In this document: one piece after another, positions 27,990-36,559 of the stretch | How the letters are laid out: each line of letters starts with the position of its first letter | Numbering within the stretch: the first letter of the stretch is position 1 | DNA from: Bordetella genomosp. 9 | GTDB taxonomy: Bacteria > Pseudomonadota > Gammaproteobacteria > Burkholderiales > Burkholderiaceae_B | Assembly (NCBI RefSeq): GCF_002119725.1 | Contig: NZ_CP021109.1 | Span: 2,542,001-2,606,000 of the forward strand | Direction of reading: 5' to 3' | DNA: 64,000 nt | The notes under the pieces: generated by a model | What the model saw: the letters and a program-made list of their open reading frames with translations, nothing else | What the model was told of the DNA's origin: nothing | Databases searched by the model: none | Translations under genes and position numbers: made by a program

Positions 27990-28112
27990 ACGGGCGATAT
28001 AGTACGCACATTGCCGCCCGGCACGCCAGTCCGCGATGCGCGCCCCCTCCCATCCACCCGCCCCGCATATAGAATCGACAGGCCGGCCCGACCCGATGCG
28101 CCGGATCCCGCC

Positions 28113-29297
28113 ATGATGATGTTTTCCCTGCACGACCACACCGCGCCGCGACGCCGCCCCATGCTGCGGGCATGGGTGCGGCGCGCTGCCGTCCTGGGCG
28201 TCCTGGCGCTGAGCGCCTGCACCAGTTGCTATCAGCCGATGGGCCAGGCGCGCCAGACGCCGGCCATCCATGCGGACGGCGATTGCGCGGGGGCGCAGCC
28301 CCCGACGTGCGTATCTTCCCTGGTGTCGCTCGATGGAACCAGCCTGCCCTTGCGCGTCTGGCTCCCCGCGCAGGCGCCCTGGGCGGCCGTGATCGCGCTG
28401 CACGGCATGAACGATTATTCGCAAGCCTTCGACCGCGCGGGCCGCTACTGGGCCGCGCAAGGCATCGTCACCTACGCCTACGACCAGCGCGGGTTCGGTG
28501 CGGGCCCCCGCCCCGGGATCTGGGCCGATACGCCCACGCTGATCGCGGACCTGAACGCGGCGGTCGACGCCGTATCCGCGGCGCATCCCGGCCTGCCGAT
28601 CTACGTGCTGGGCGAAAGCATGGGCGGCGCCGTGGTAACTGCCGCGCTGGCCGGCACACCGGCCGGTGCGCCTTCACCCCTGGGTCGCCGCATCGCGGGG
28701 GCGATCCTGTCCGCGCCCGCGATGTGGGGCCGCGATGCCATGAACCCGTTCTACCGCTTTACGCTTTGGCTGGGTTTCAACACGGTGCCCGGCATGGAGG
28801 TCGAACCGCCGCGCGGGCTCAAGATCATGCCGTCGGACAACATCGAGATGCTGCGGGCCCTGAGCCGGGACCCGCTTGTCATCAAGCGCACGCGCATCGA
28901 CGCGCTGAAAGGTCTGGTCGATCTGATGTCGGCGGCCGAGGCCGCCCTGCCGCAGCTGCCGCCGGATGTTCCGCTATTGGTGCTGTTCGGGCGGCACGAG
29001 CAGGTGCTGCCCGACAAGGTCGTGGCGCAGACCTTGCGGCGCGTCGAAGCCGCGCCGGCCCCCGGCCGCCCGCGCGTCGCGGTGTACGAAGACGGCTATC
29101 ACATGCTTCTGCGCGACCTCAACGCCGAAACGGTATGGCGCGACGTGCTGGCGTGGATGCGCGCGCCCATGGTCGCCGCGCTGCCCAGCGGCGCGGAGCA
29201 ACGCTACCCCTTGGCGCAGGCCGGTCCCGCAAAAACGGGGGCGCGGCAGGCCTATGCGGGCCGGGACGCGCCGCTGCCGGACGCCGCGCCGCGATAA
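28113..29297 (+). CDS. Lipoprotein alpha/beta hydrolase (monoacylglycerol lipase-like)
   Basis: A 394-residue protein. A basic start and hydrophobic segment end in a lipobox (LSAC, Cys about 32), so it is an envelope lipoprotein. The hydrolase domain has the oxyanion motif LHGMNDYSQAF, nucleophile Ser in GESMGGAV, and later LVLFGRHEQV (acidic residue) and DGYHMLL (His), the serine-hydrolase triad of the lysophospholipase/monoacylglycerol lipase group. Three Met codons in a row begin at 28113; Met at 28161 is also possible. The C-terminal 40 residues are low in complexity. It is divergent from modA. Confidence 0.85.
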   Translation: MMMFSLHDHTAPRRRPMLRAWVRRAAVLGVLALSACTSCYQPMGQARQTPAIHADGDCAGAQPPTCVSSLVSLDGTSLPLRVWLPAQAPWAAVIALHGMNDYSQAFDRAGRYWAAQGIVTYAYDQRGFGAGPRPGIWADTPTLIADLNAAVDAVSAAHPGLPIYVLGESMGGAVVTAALAGTPAGAPSPLGRRIAGAILSAPAMWGRDAMNPFYRFTLWLGFNTVPGMEVEPPRGLKIMPSDNIEMLRALSRDPLVIKRTRIDALKGLVDLMSAAEAALPQLPPDVPLLVLFGRHEQVLPDKVVAQTLRRVEAAPAPGRPRVAVYEDGYHMLLRDLNAETVWRDVLAWMRAPMVAALPSGAEQRYPLAQAGPAKTGARQAYAGRDAPLPDAAPR

Positions 29298-29407
29298 GCG
29301 CAGGGGCAACCCGCTGGATGGCCGGCCCCCGGATCGCCCGACCCGTTGCACGCCGCAGCGTTGGGGGGACTGGGGCGGACTCGGCCTCGCCGGCGCCACG
29401 GCTCGCT

Positions 29408-30916
29408 TCAAGCGCCGTGCGTCAACCCTCGCTTCAGCCGCTTGAGGACGGAGGGAAGCAATCCCGGCAGATCCTCGGCGATGAGTCCCGGGCCATGGCG
29501 CGCCGCGGCGGCGCCGTGCATCCATGCCGCCGCACAGGCGGCATCGAAGGGCGCCATGCCTTGCGCCAGCAGACCGGCGATCATCCCGGTCAGGACGTCG
29601 CCGCTGCCGCCGGTGGCCAGATCGGGCGGCGCATTGGCGTTGATGGCGGCCTGGCCGTCCGGCGCGGCGATGACCGTATCGGCGCCTTTGAGCAGGACGA
29701 CCGCGCCGCTGCGCGCGGCGGCCCGGCGCGCGCGCGTCAGCTTGTCCCCGCCGGCGCCGAAAAGGCGTCCGAACTCGCCCTCGTGCGGCGTCAGCACGCA
29801 CGGTCCGCGGATCGCATCGAACAGCGCGTCCGGCGCGTCCGCGAAAGCGGTAAGCGCATCGGCGTCCAGCACCACGGCGCGTCCAGTCGCCAAGGCCGCC
29901 AGAACCTGTGACCGCGTCGCCGCCGAAACGCCCGCGCCGGGGCCCAAGGCGATGGCGTTCTTGCGCGGATCGGCCAGCAATTGCGCAAAGGACTGCGCCG
30001 GCTGTCCCGCCGCCGCCGCGTCCGCGCCGGCGATCGGCAGGACCATGATGCCGGTGAGCGCGGCCGCGTAGATGGGCCATGCGGACGCGGGCGCCGCCAC
30101 CGTAACCAGCCCGGCGCCGACGCGCGCAGCGGCCAGGGCGGAAAGGCGGGCAGCGCCGGTCATGACTTCGCCGCCCAGCACGACGGCATGGCCGCGCGCA
30201 TACTTGTGGGCCTCCAGGCGCGGCCATGGAAAGCCGTCCAGCCATGCGGCCGGCGTGTTCTCATGGGCCGCGGGGCGGATGCCATCGAGCACGGACGGCG
30301 GGATGCCGATATCGGCCAGGATGAGGTCCCCGCACAGTGCGCGCCCCGGCAGCAGCAGGTGGCCGGGCTTCTTGCGGAAAAATGTCACCGTGCATGCCGC
30401 GGGCGCCGCGTAGCCGTGCACTTCTCCCGTGGCGCCGTCCACGCCGCTGGGCATATCGACCGCGCAAACCGGCAATCCGCGCCGAGCCGCCGCACGCAGC
30501 GTATCGGCGGCCACGCCTTCCACGGGCCGCGCCAGGCCGGCGCCGAAAATCGCATCCACCACGATGTCGGCGTCTTCCAGCACGTCGGGACCCATCGGCG
30601 CCACATCGCCTTGCCACAAGGCGGCGTGATGCGCCGCATCGCCCTTCAGCGCCCGTCTGTCGCCCAGCAGCGCCACGGTCACCGGCCAGTTCGCGGCGGC
30701 AAGGTGCCTGGCGGCCACGAAGCCGTCCCCGCCGTTGTTGCCCGGACCGCACAACACCGCCACCCGTTGCCGCGGCCAGCGCGCCTGGACCGCGCGCGCG
30801 ACGGCGGCGCCAGCGTTTTGCATCAATTCGGCGCCGGATCGGCCCGCCGCGATTGCCGCGCGGTCGGCCGCCGCCATTTCGCCGGGCGTCAGCAGAACAG
30901 TCTCTTGGTTTTTCAT
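29408..30916 (-). CDS. nnr: Bifunctional NAD(P)H-hydrate epimerase/dehydratase (Nnr)
   Basis: A 502-residue repair enzyme that converts damaged NAD(P)HX back to NAD(P)H. The N-terminal YjeF-N domain (epimerase) shows VAVLCGPGNNGGDGFVAARHLA and VDMPSGVDGATGEVHG. The C-terminal carbohydrate-kinase-like domain (ADP-dependent dehydratase) shows VLTPHEGEFGRLFG and ATGGSGDVLTGMIAGLLAQG. Length is typical. The start at 30916 was chosen because the YjeF-N fold begins soon after. Its upstream region runs into the hipBA operator array, so HipB might affect it. Confidence 0.95.
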   Translation of the reverse strand: MKNQETVLLTPGEMAAADRAAIAAGRSGAELMQNAGAAVARAVQARWPRQRVAVLCGPGNNGGDGFVAARHLAAANWPVTVALLGDRRALKGDAAHHAALWQGDVAPMGPDVLEDADIVVDAIFGAGLARPVEGVAADTLRAAARRGLPVCAVDMPSGVDGATGEVHGYAAPAACTVTFFRKKPGHLLLPGRALCGDLILADIGIPPSVLDGIRPAAHENTPAAWLDGFPWPRLEAHKYARGHAVVLGGEVMTGAARLSALAAARVGAGLVTVAAPASAWPIYAAALTGIMVLPIAGADAAAAGQPAQSFAQLLADPRKNAIALGPGAGVSAATRSQVLAALATGRAVVLDADALTAFADAPDALFDAIRGPCVLTPHEGEFGRLFGAGGDKLTRARRAAARSGAVVLLKGADTVIAAPDGQAAINANAPPDLATGGSGDVLTGMIAGLLAQGMAPFDAACAAAWMHGAAAARHGPGLIAEDLPGLLPSVLKRLKRGLTHGA

Positions 30917-30932
30917 GAGCTCGCCATGTTTA

Positions 30933-31041
30933 GCATTAAAGTGCCAATTCCGCCCTATCAGGCAATAAAGTAGTGGAAGGTTGACCCGTATGCGGGATAG
31001 CAATATAGTAGTTCAATCACGATTCACACTACTTTATTGCC
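30933..31041. promoter_or_regulatory. hipBA promoter with operator array
   Basis: The hipB promoter has -35 TTGACC (30981-30986), a 17 bp spacer and -10 TATAGT (31004-31009). Around it are related sites: GGCAATAAAGTAGTG at 30961-30975, its perfect inverse CACTACTTTATTGCC at 31027-31041, a near copy GCAATATAGTAGTTC at 31000-31014 across the -10, and a weaker GCATTAAAGTG at 30933-30943 near nnr. This is the layout of an autorepressed toxin-antitoxin operon. Confidence 0.8.
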
Positions 31042-31044
31042 TCC

Positions 31045-31395
31045 ATGACATCGCACGCCCAGGTCGCCCAGGTGCTGCGCACCGCCCTCTCCCATGCCGG
31101 GCTATCCCAGGCGGAACTGCGGGCGCAGGCCGGCATCTCGCAGCGTACGCTGACCAACGTGCTCAGCGGCCGCGAGGACTTCAAGCTCAGCACGCTGCTG
31201 GCGCTATGCGACCGGCTGGGCCTGGAACTGGTGCTCGTTCCCAGGGAAGCGGCCGCCGGCGCCGCGCCCGGACCCGCCGTCCGGCCCCCCGTGGTGCGTT
31301 CGCGCGTACAGGGCGCCTTGGCGCGGATCCAGCGCCAGGGCGCGCCATCGGAGCCAGCGGCCGCCGCCCCGCGCGCCAAGGGGAAACGTGAATGA
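31045..31395 (+). CDS. hipB: HipB-like antitoxin (helix-turn-helix)
   Basis: A 116-residue DNA-binding protein. The Xre-type HTH covers about residues 8-65 (LRTALSHAGLSQAELRAQAG, then ISQRTLTNVLSGREDFKLST). The C-terminal part is Ala/Pro/Arg-rich and probably flexible. It should neutralise HipA and repress its own operon by binding the inverted repeats just upstream. No Shine-Dalgarno is visible before the ATG, which begins 3 bp after the last operator. The stop overlaps the hipA start by 4 bp (ATGA). Confidence 0.85.
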   Translation: MTSHAQVAQVLRTALSHAGLSQAELRAQAGISQRTLTNVLSGREDFKLSTLLALCDRLGLELVLVPREAAAGAAPGPAVRPPVVRSRVQGALARIQRQGAPSEPAAAAPRAKGKRE

Positions 31396-32810
31396 ACGTC
31401 AAAGCCCTGGGGATTTTTCTGGGCGCCCGGCGCGTGGGCGTGCTGTTCCAGTACGGCGAGGATCCTGCCGGCGAGAATCCGGGCGCCGGCATCATCACGC
31501 GCTTCGTGGCCGATGAATCGTATATCCGCGATCCCGCGCCGCCAACGCTGTCTGCCGGCCTGCTGGCCGATACGCCGGAAGAACAGGCGCTGTTCTGGCA
31601 CGACGTGCAGTCCGAAAACTTCAATGGCTGGTTCTCGGAAAAAAACGGCTGGCTGCTCCCGCCCTTCTTTCAGAACCTGCTGCCCGAAGGCATCTTTCGC
31701 GACCATGTGGCGGCCTTGCGGGGCTGCAGTCCGAAAGACAACTTTGAGATGCTCGCGGCATGCGGCCGCGATCTGCCCGGCAACGTCCATGCCCTGCCGC
31801 TGACCCTGTCGCGCGACGAGCTGGCACACTATGTCACGCAGACCCAGGACGCCCTGGAAATGTCCGTGACGGCGGACCCGCTGGAAGAAGGGGTGTCGCT
31901 GTCGGGCGTGCAACCCAAGGTCGGCGTAATCCTGGAGAACGGCCGCTACGTCGGCCGCACCAAGGACCAGGACACCCACATCATCGCCAAGCTCCCCGTG
32001 GTGGACCGGCCGCGCCTGCCGGAACTGGAACACCTGTCCCTGGCGCTGGCGCGCGCGGCCGGCGTCGATACCTGCGAAGCGTACCTGGAACCCCTGGAAA
32101 AACTGGCGGTGCAGCATGGGTACGACCTGGGCGATGCCGACACCCGCACGCCGTTTCTGGCAGTGGTGCGCTACGACCGCCCGCCGCAGGGCCGCGTGCA
32201 CTGCGAAGATTTCGCGCAGGTGTTCGGCGAGATGCCGGAAGACAAATACGGCGGCCGGCGCCGGGCCGGCGAACCCTGGACGTACCTGGACATTGCCGCG
32301 GTCCTGCTGGGCTTCCCTTCACTGGGCGAAGCGGCGGTCCACGAGCTGTTGCGGCGGCTGGTCGTCAATGAAATGCTCGGCAACCCCGACATGCATCTGA
32401 AGAACATTGGCCTGCTGTATCGCGACGGCCGCGCGCCGGAATTGCCGCCGGCCTATGACATCGTCGCCTACGCGGCCTTCGGCGGTGCGGTGGGACATGC
32501 GCTGTATCTGATGCCGCCCGCCATGTTGCCGGGCTTGCGGCGCGAAGCTACCGGGCGCCGTCAGCAGATGCTTTCGCCGGCGCTCCTGCGCGCGTTCTGC
32601 GCGGCCCTGGGCATCCCCGAAAAACCGGCTTCCAAGGTCATCGCGGATTGCGTGCGGGCGGCCCATGCGCATTGGCGCGGCATGATCCAGGAGTCGGGAG
32701 TGACCGACAAACAGAAGGCGCGGCTGATCGCGCATTTCGACGCCCATCCCCTGGTGGCGTCGCTGGCCAGGCGCCGCGGCGCGCCGGCTTCCGCGCGTGC
32801 CGAGTCCTGA
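31392..32810 (+). CDS. hipA: HipA-like Ser/Thr kinase toxin
   Basis: A 472-residue HipA-family kinase. Landmarks: Gly-rich nucleotide loop SLSGVQPK (169-176), ATP-anchoring Lys 200 in THIIAKLP, catalytic NPDMHLKN (331-338, the NxDxHxKN motif) and metal-binding Asp 356 in AYDIV. All residues expected for activity are present, so the kinase looks intact. The best-known HipA phosphorylates glutamyl-tRNA synthetase and causes growth arrest; the target here is unknown. It overlaps hipB by 4 bp. An extended N-terminal domain of about 165 residues precedes the kinase core. Confidence 0.88.
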   Translation: MNVKALGIFLGARRVGVLFQYGEDPAGENPGAGIITRFVADESYIRDPAPPTLSAGLLADTPEEQALFWHDVQSENFNGWFSEKNGWLLPPFFQNLLPEGIFRDHVAALRGCSPKDNFEMLAACGRDLPGNVHALPLTLSRDELAHYVTQTQDALEMSVTADPLEEGVSLSGVQPKVGVILENGRYVGRTKDQDTHIIAKLPVVDRPRLPELEHLSLALARAAGVDTCEAYLEPLEKLAVQHGYDLGDADTRTPFLAVVRYDRPPQGRVHCEDFAQVFGEMPEDKYGGRRRAGEPWTYLDIAAVLLGFPSLGEAAVHELLRRLVVNEMLGNPDMHLKNIGLLYRDGRAPELPPAYDIVAYAAFGGAVGHALYLMPPAMLPGLRREATGRRQQMLSPALLRAFCAALGIPEKPASKVIADCVRAAHAHWRGMIQESGVTDKQKARLIAHFDAHPLVASLARRRGAPASARAES

Positions 32811-32854
32811 GCGCTGCCCTGGGGCCAGTCAACGCTGGAAGGAGCCCCGCATGA

Positions 32855-33616
32855 CTACGCAATCAGCAGGTGCAGGCCCAACGCGCCGATGCCGATGAAG
32901 AAACAGCGGCGGAAGGTCGCGGCGCTGACGCGGTGACGCAGCCATTGCCCCAGCACCATCCCGGCCAGCGCGGGGACCAGCGCCAGCAGCGAGGCCCAGG
33001 CTTCACGTCCGCCCAGTTGCCCGCCGTGGATCAGGTCCCCGGCCAGCGCGATGGTGGAAGCCGTGAACGCCAACCCCATGGCCTGCACCAGCTCGTCACG
33101 GTTCAGCCCCAGGGCCTGCAGGTAAGGCACGGCCGGGATGACGAAAACCCCCGTCGCGGATGTGATTGCGCCGGTGGTGGCCCCGACCAGCGGCCCGGCC
33201 CAGGCCTGCGCACGGGCCGGCACCGACAGGCGCAGCGGGCTCAGCCCGACCGCGGCATAGACCAGCAGCGCCGCGCCCAGCGCATGGGACGCCCACGCCG
33301 TCTCGCGCCCCGCCAGCCACAGGCCGGCAGCCCAGGTGCCCGCCACGATGCCCGCGAGCATGGGCCATAGGCGCCGCAGCAGATAAAGAAAGCGCCCGCC
33401 GGCCGCGAGCTGCCAGACATTGGTCACCATCGATGGAATGACCAGCAGCGCCGCAGCCTGCGGCGGCGCCAGAGCCACACTCAGCAAACCGATGGATACC
33501 GTGGGCAGACCCAGGCCGATCACGCCTTTCACCATGCCGGCCACGGCGAAGCTGGCCGCGACCAGGAGAATCAGGCTGACGCCGCCGTCGCGATAGAAGT
33601 CGAAGAAGGTATGCAT
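32855..33616 (-). CDS. Sulfite exporter TauE/SafE family membrane protein
   Basis: A 253-residue membrane protein with about eight hydrophobic segments. AVAGMVKGVIGLGLPTVSIGLL near the N-terminus and the repeated GATTGAITSATGVFVIPAVPYL in the second half are the two conserved blocks of the TauE/SafE (DUF81) family. Members export sulfite, sulfoacetate or other anions. The start at 33616 is the only Met at the family N-terminus. It is divergent from a LysR gene (190 bp apart), a common pairing for an inducible exporter. Confidence 0.9.
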   Translation of the reverse strand: MHTFFDFYRDGGVSLILLVAASFAVAGMVKGVIGLGLPTVSIGLLSVALAPPQAAALLVIPSMVTNVWQLAAGGRFLYLLRRLWPMLAGIVAGTWAAGLWLAGRETAWASHALGAALLVYAAVGLSPLRLSVPARAQAWAGPLVGATTGAITSATGVFVIPAVPYLQALGLNRDELVQAMGLAFTASTIALAGDLIHGGQLGGREAWASLLALVPALAGMVLGQWLRHRVSAATFRRCFFIGIGALGLHLLIA

Positions 33617-33806
33617 GCGCGCATGATGCCTGCGCGCGCCGGCTGCGCATAGCGGTATTACACTGAGGCTGCCTTCGGATTTCCCGTAGGCAGGCGGCAT
33701 CGCGCCCGCCTGCGCCCTGCCCCCGCGCGGCGGCGCGACTGCAACGGCGCCAGGCGCACCGCGCCAAGGTGTCACGCCTGCGTTCACATACCCGCCGCGT
33801 ACCGTC

Positions 33807-34712
33807 ATGCATTTCCATTTCGACCTGACCGACCTGCGCCTCTTCCTGAATACGACCGACACGGGCAGCATTACCGCAGGCGCCGCGCGCACCCACCTGT
33901 CGCTGGCCTCGGCCAGCGCGCGGCTGCGAGGGCTGGAGGCTTCGCTCGGCGCCGCCCTGCTGACCCGCGGACGCCGCGGCGTGCAGCCCACGGCCGCTGG
34001 GCAGGCGCTGGCCTGGCATGCGCGCAGCCTGCTGCAGCAGGTCGGCCGCATGCAGGAGGACCTGGGCGATTACGCCAGCGGCTTCAAGGGCCGCATCCGG
34101 CTCCTGTGCAACACCGCCGCGTTGACCGAACATCTGCCCGAACCGCTGGGCGCCTTTCTGCGCACGCATCCCAACATCGACGTGGACCTGCAGGAACAAC
34201 CGAGCCATCGCATCGTTCCGGAACTGCGGGAAGGCACGGCCGATGTGGGCATCGTCTCCGACGCGATGGATCTGGCCGGGCTGTACACCACCGAATTCCG
34301 CCGCGACCGCCTCGTGCTGCTGGCGCCTCGCGGTCACGCGCTGGCGCGCCGCGCCCGCGTGCGCTACAGCGAAAGCCTGGATTACGACCACGTCGGGCTG
34401 CCGGTTTCCGCGGCCCTTGGCATCTACCTGGACGATCAGGCCGCCCGCCTCGGCCGCCGGCCACGCACGCGGGTGCGCGCGCAGAACTTCGACGCCGTGG
34501 CCCGCATGGTGATACAAGGAGCGGGCCTGGGCATCATGCCGGAAGCGGCCGCCCGGCGCTGGGCCGGCCAGGGCGGCGCGCGCGTGCTTATACTCGACGA
34601 ATCGTGGGCCGACCGCCGATTGATGCTGTGCGCGCGCGCCTGGGACGGCCTGCCCAATTACGCGCGCGCCTTGATCCAGGCATTGATGCCCGCCGCCGGA
34701 GAAGCAATATGA
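33807..34712 (+). CDS. LysR-family transcriptional regulator
   Basis: A 301-residue LysR regulator. HTH about residues 20-45 (SITAGAARTHLSLASASARLRGLEA) and effector domain from about 90 (GRIRLLCNTAALTEHLPEPL). Divergent orientation suggests it controls the TauE-type exporter. Its last codon overlaps the start of a small SelW-like gene by 4 bp, so the two are co-translated. Confidence 0.92.
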   Translation: MHFHFDLTDLRLFLNTTDTGSITAGAARTHLSLASASARLRGLEASLGAALLTRGRRGVQPTAAGQALAWHARSLLQQVGRMQEDLGDYASGFKGRIRLLCNTAALTEHLPEPLGAFLRTHPNIDVDLQEQPSHRIVPELREGTADVGIVSDAMDLAGLYTTEFRRDRLVLLAPRGHALARRARVRYSESLDYDHVGLPVSAALGIYLDDQAARLGRRPRTRVRAQNFDAVARMVIQGAGLGIMPEAAARRWAGQGGARVLILDESWADRRLMLCARAWDGLPNYARALIQALMPAAGEAI

Positions 34713-35005
34713 ACACGCCTGCCCTGCCCCGCATCACCATCACGTATTGCACCCAGTGCCAATGGCTGCTGCGCGCCGCCTGGATGGCGCAGGAACTGCT
34801 CTCGACCTTTGGCACGGATCTGGGAGAAGTCGCGCTGGTCCCGGGCACGGGCGGCATATTCCAGGTGCGTTGCAACGACGTGCTGCTCTGGGACCGCAAG
34901 GTCCAGGCCGGATTCCCCGATGCGAAGACGCTGAAGCAGGCGGTGCGCGACCAGATCGATCCCGGCCGCGACCTGGGCCACGCGGACCGCGAACGCCCGG
35001 CTTGA
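34709..35005 (+). CDS. SelT/SelW/SelH (Rdx) family thioredoxin-fold protein
   Basis: A 98-residue protein starting ITITYCTQCQWLLRAAWMAQELLSTF. The CxxC pair (Cys 14 and 17) replaces the Cys-x-x-Sec of selenoproteins W/T/H, and VPGTGGIFQVRCNDVLLWDRK matches the conserved middle. This is the bacterial Rdx family, proposed to be thiol-redox proteins of unknown partner. No in-frame TGA suggests selenocysteine. It is translationally coupled to the LysR gene by an ATGA overlap. Confidence 0.9.
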   Translation: MNTPALPRITITYCTQCQWLLRAAWMAQELLSTFGTDLGEVALVPGTGGIFQVRCNDVLLWDRKVQAGFPDAKTLKQAVRDQIDPGRDLGHADRERPA

Positions 35006-35089
35006 ACGCTCGCCGCGTTCGACCGCCAAGACCCGCTTTGGATTTTGATTCAGGGATCGCGACGGGCGCCAGGGAGCGATGAACCGGGC

Positions 35090-36499
35090 TCAGTCCGCCC
35101 CGGATGCCGCAAGAAAACGCCGCACGTGCAGGCCGGATTGCTCACGGCTGCCGCCCGTATGGCAGAACAGCGTCGCGGGAAGCATCCCGCGCCGGACCTG
35201 ATCCAGGTACACCTCGTACATGGCCGCGATGGCGTCCGCGGTCATCTCCTGCTTGCGGGTATGTATGACCTGCGCCGGGCAGGACGCGACCACCAGGCGT
35301 TGCGGCGGCGGCGTCAGCGCGCTGCACAAGGGATATGCGGAGATACGGCGCAACGGCGCGCCCGCGCCGACCCGCACATTGCGCACGAAGTAATCGTAGA
35401 AATAGCGATCGAGCAGCAAGGGACGCCGCCACCCCGTGAACAGCTGCAACAGCGTAAAGGCGCCCCATGCCACCGGCAGCACCAGCCACAGGCGCTTTTC
35501 CTCGCGCACATTGCGCGGTTCCTTGCCCCAATAGAAAAGCGGCTTGCGGAACAGGCGCTTGAACCGTTTGAAGCGGAACCCGCGGCCCTCCGGACTGGCT
35601 TGCAGGTCGTCGATCAGCGCGCTTTTGCCGCTGCCGTCCGGCCCCACCACGGCCACCGTGCGCCAGGCGGGCCAATGCAGCGCCCGGCGCAACCGCCACG
35701 CCAGGCGGCGGGCGGCGATCGTGGCAGGCGGCAGGACCGGCACGCCGCGTTCGTTCAGGAACGCCATCGCGACGTGGCGCGCGGCATCCAGATCCATGTC
35801 GCCGCTGAGCAGCCCATCCAGCGCGACACGCAATCCGGGCACGCCGTGCGCGGCATTGGCAAAATAGCTCAGCCGCTCGCGCACCAGCGCTAGCCGCAGA
35901 TCCTTCTTCTTGTGATGCAGGTGCAGTACGAACAGCGCCGCCAGCAAGGCCAGTCGCCCGGCCGGATCCAGCGCCTCGTAGGCCGCGTAGGCGACGCCGC
36001 CGCGCGTCATGTGCCCGCGGCTGCCTTGCACGCGCAGCTCGGCTTGCGTCCAGAGCTCCAGCGTCACGCGGCGGCCGCCGTCGTCCAGCAATTCGATCTG
36101 ACGCTTGAACGGCGCCGCTTGCCGCACGATGAAGCTGACGCCGGCCTCCTGGCACACGGAGTAGACCGTGCGCAGGATCTCGTCGAAACGCTCGCCGTCG
36201 ATCAGAAAATCGAAATCCCCGCCGAAGATGCCGTCGCCATCGTGCCCGCGCGGCCGCAGCATCACCCATGGGAGCCGGCCGGTCTCGCCGCTCTCGATCA
36301 GGATGCGCAGGACCGCCTCGCAGGCGTTGCTCTGCGGCGGGCGGCCGCAATGCCCGGGGTTGGGAGATGCGCCGTCATGCCGCGGCGGGTGGTCCGCTGC
36401 CTCCGGCCCCGCCGGCGCGGAACCCGCCGGATGTACGATTCCATACTGCTGTGTAAAAGCTCCCATCCTCGGGTTTCCTGCAAGCTGGGCGCGCAGCAT
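35090..36499 (-). CDS. Nucleotidyltransferase-like/P-loop kinase-like protein, function unknown
   Basis: A 469-residue two-part protein. Residues about 60-160 resemble a minimal nucleotidyltransferase: FGGDFDFLID (92-101) gives a GG...DxD-like acidic motif. A helical middle follows. The C-terminal part has Walker A GPDGSGKS (286-293) and LLLDRYFYDYF (361-371), which resembles the DRY/F substrate loop of thymidylate kinases. No specific substrate can be named; polysaccharide or lipid phosphorylation are guesses. The start may be 36499 or 36466. It is divergent from a two-component system across 60 bp holding a regulator box. Confidence 0.6.
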   Translation of the reverse strand: MLRAQLAGNPRMGAFTQQYGIVHPAGSAPAGPEAADHPPRHDGASPNPGHCGRPPQSNACEAVLRILIESGETGRLPWVMLRPRGHDGDGIFGGDFDFLIDGERFDEILRTVYSVCQEAGVSFIVRQAAPFKRQIELLDDGGRRVTLELWTQAELRVQGSRGHMTRGGVAYAAYEALDPAGRLALLAALFVLHLHHKKKDLRLALVRERLSYFANAAHGVPGLRVALDGLLSGDMDLDAARHVAMAFLNERGVPVLPPATIAARRLAWRLRRALHWPAWRTVAVVGPDGSGKSALIDDLQASPEGRGFRFKRFKRLFRKPLFYWGKEPRNVREEKRLWLVLPVAWGAFTLLQLFTGWRRPLLLDRYFYDYFVRNVRVGAGAPLRRISAYPLCSALTPPPQRLVVASCPAQVIHTRKQEMTADAIAAMYEVYLDQVRRGMLPATLFCHTGGSREQSGLHVRRFLAASGAD

Positions 36500-36510
36500 A
36501 GGCGGGAAAC

Positions 36511-36527
36511 CTTAATGGAAAATTAAC
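36511..36527. promoter_or_regulatory. QseB/PmrA-type response-regulator box
   Basis: CTTAAT-N5-ATTAAC gives two TTAA cores exactly 11 bp apart, matching the direct-repeat box (CTTAAT-N5-CTTAAT) known for the PmrA/QseB group of OmpR-type regulators. It lies 33 bp before the response regulator start and 12 bp before the divergent P-loop gene. Autoregulation, and control of the divergent gene, are inferred. Confidence 0.55.
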
Positions 36528-36559
36528 CGGCGGGCCGCGGCGGCGCCGGAAGGACGTGC

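Noticed and set aside
30961..31041. The 15 bp inverted repeat as the end of a mobile element
   Set aside because: It encloses only 51 bp with a promoter, there is no transposase, and near copies at the -10 fit operators better.
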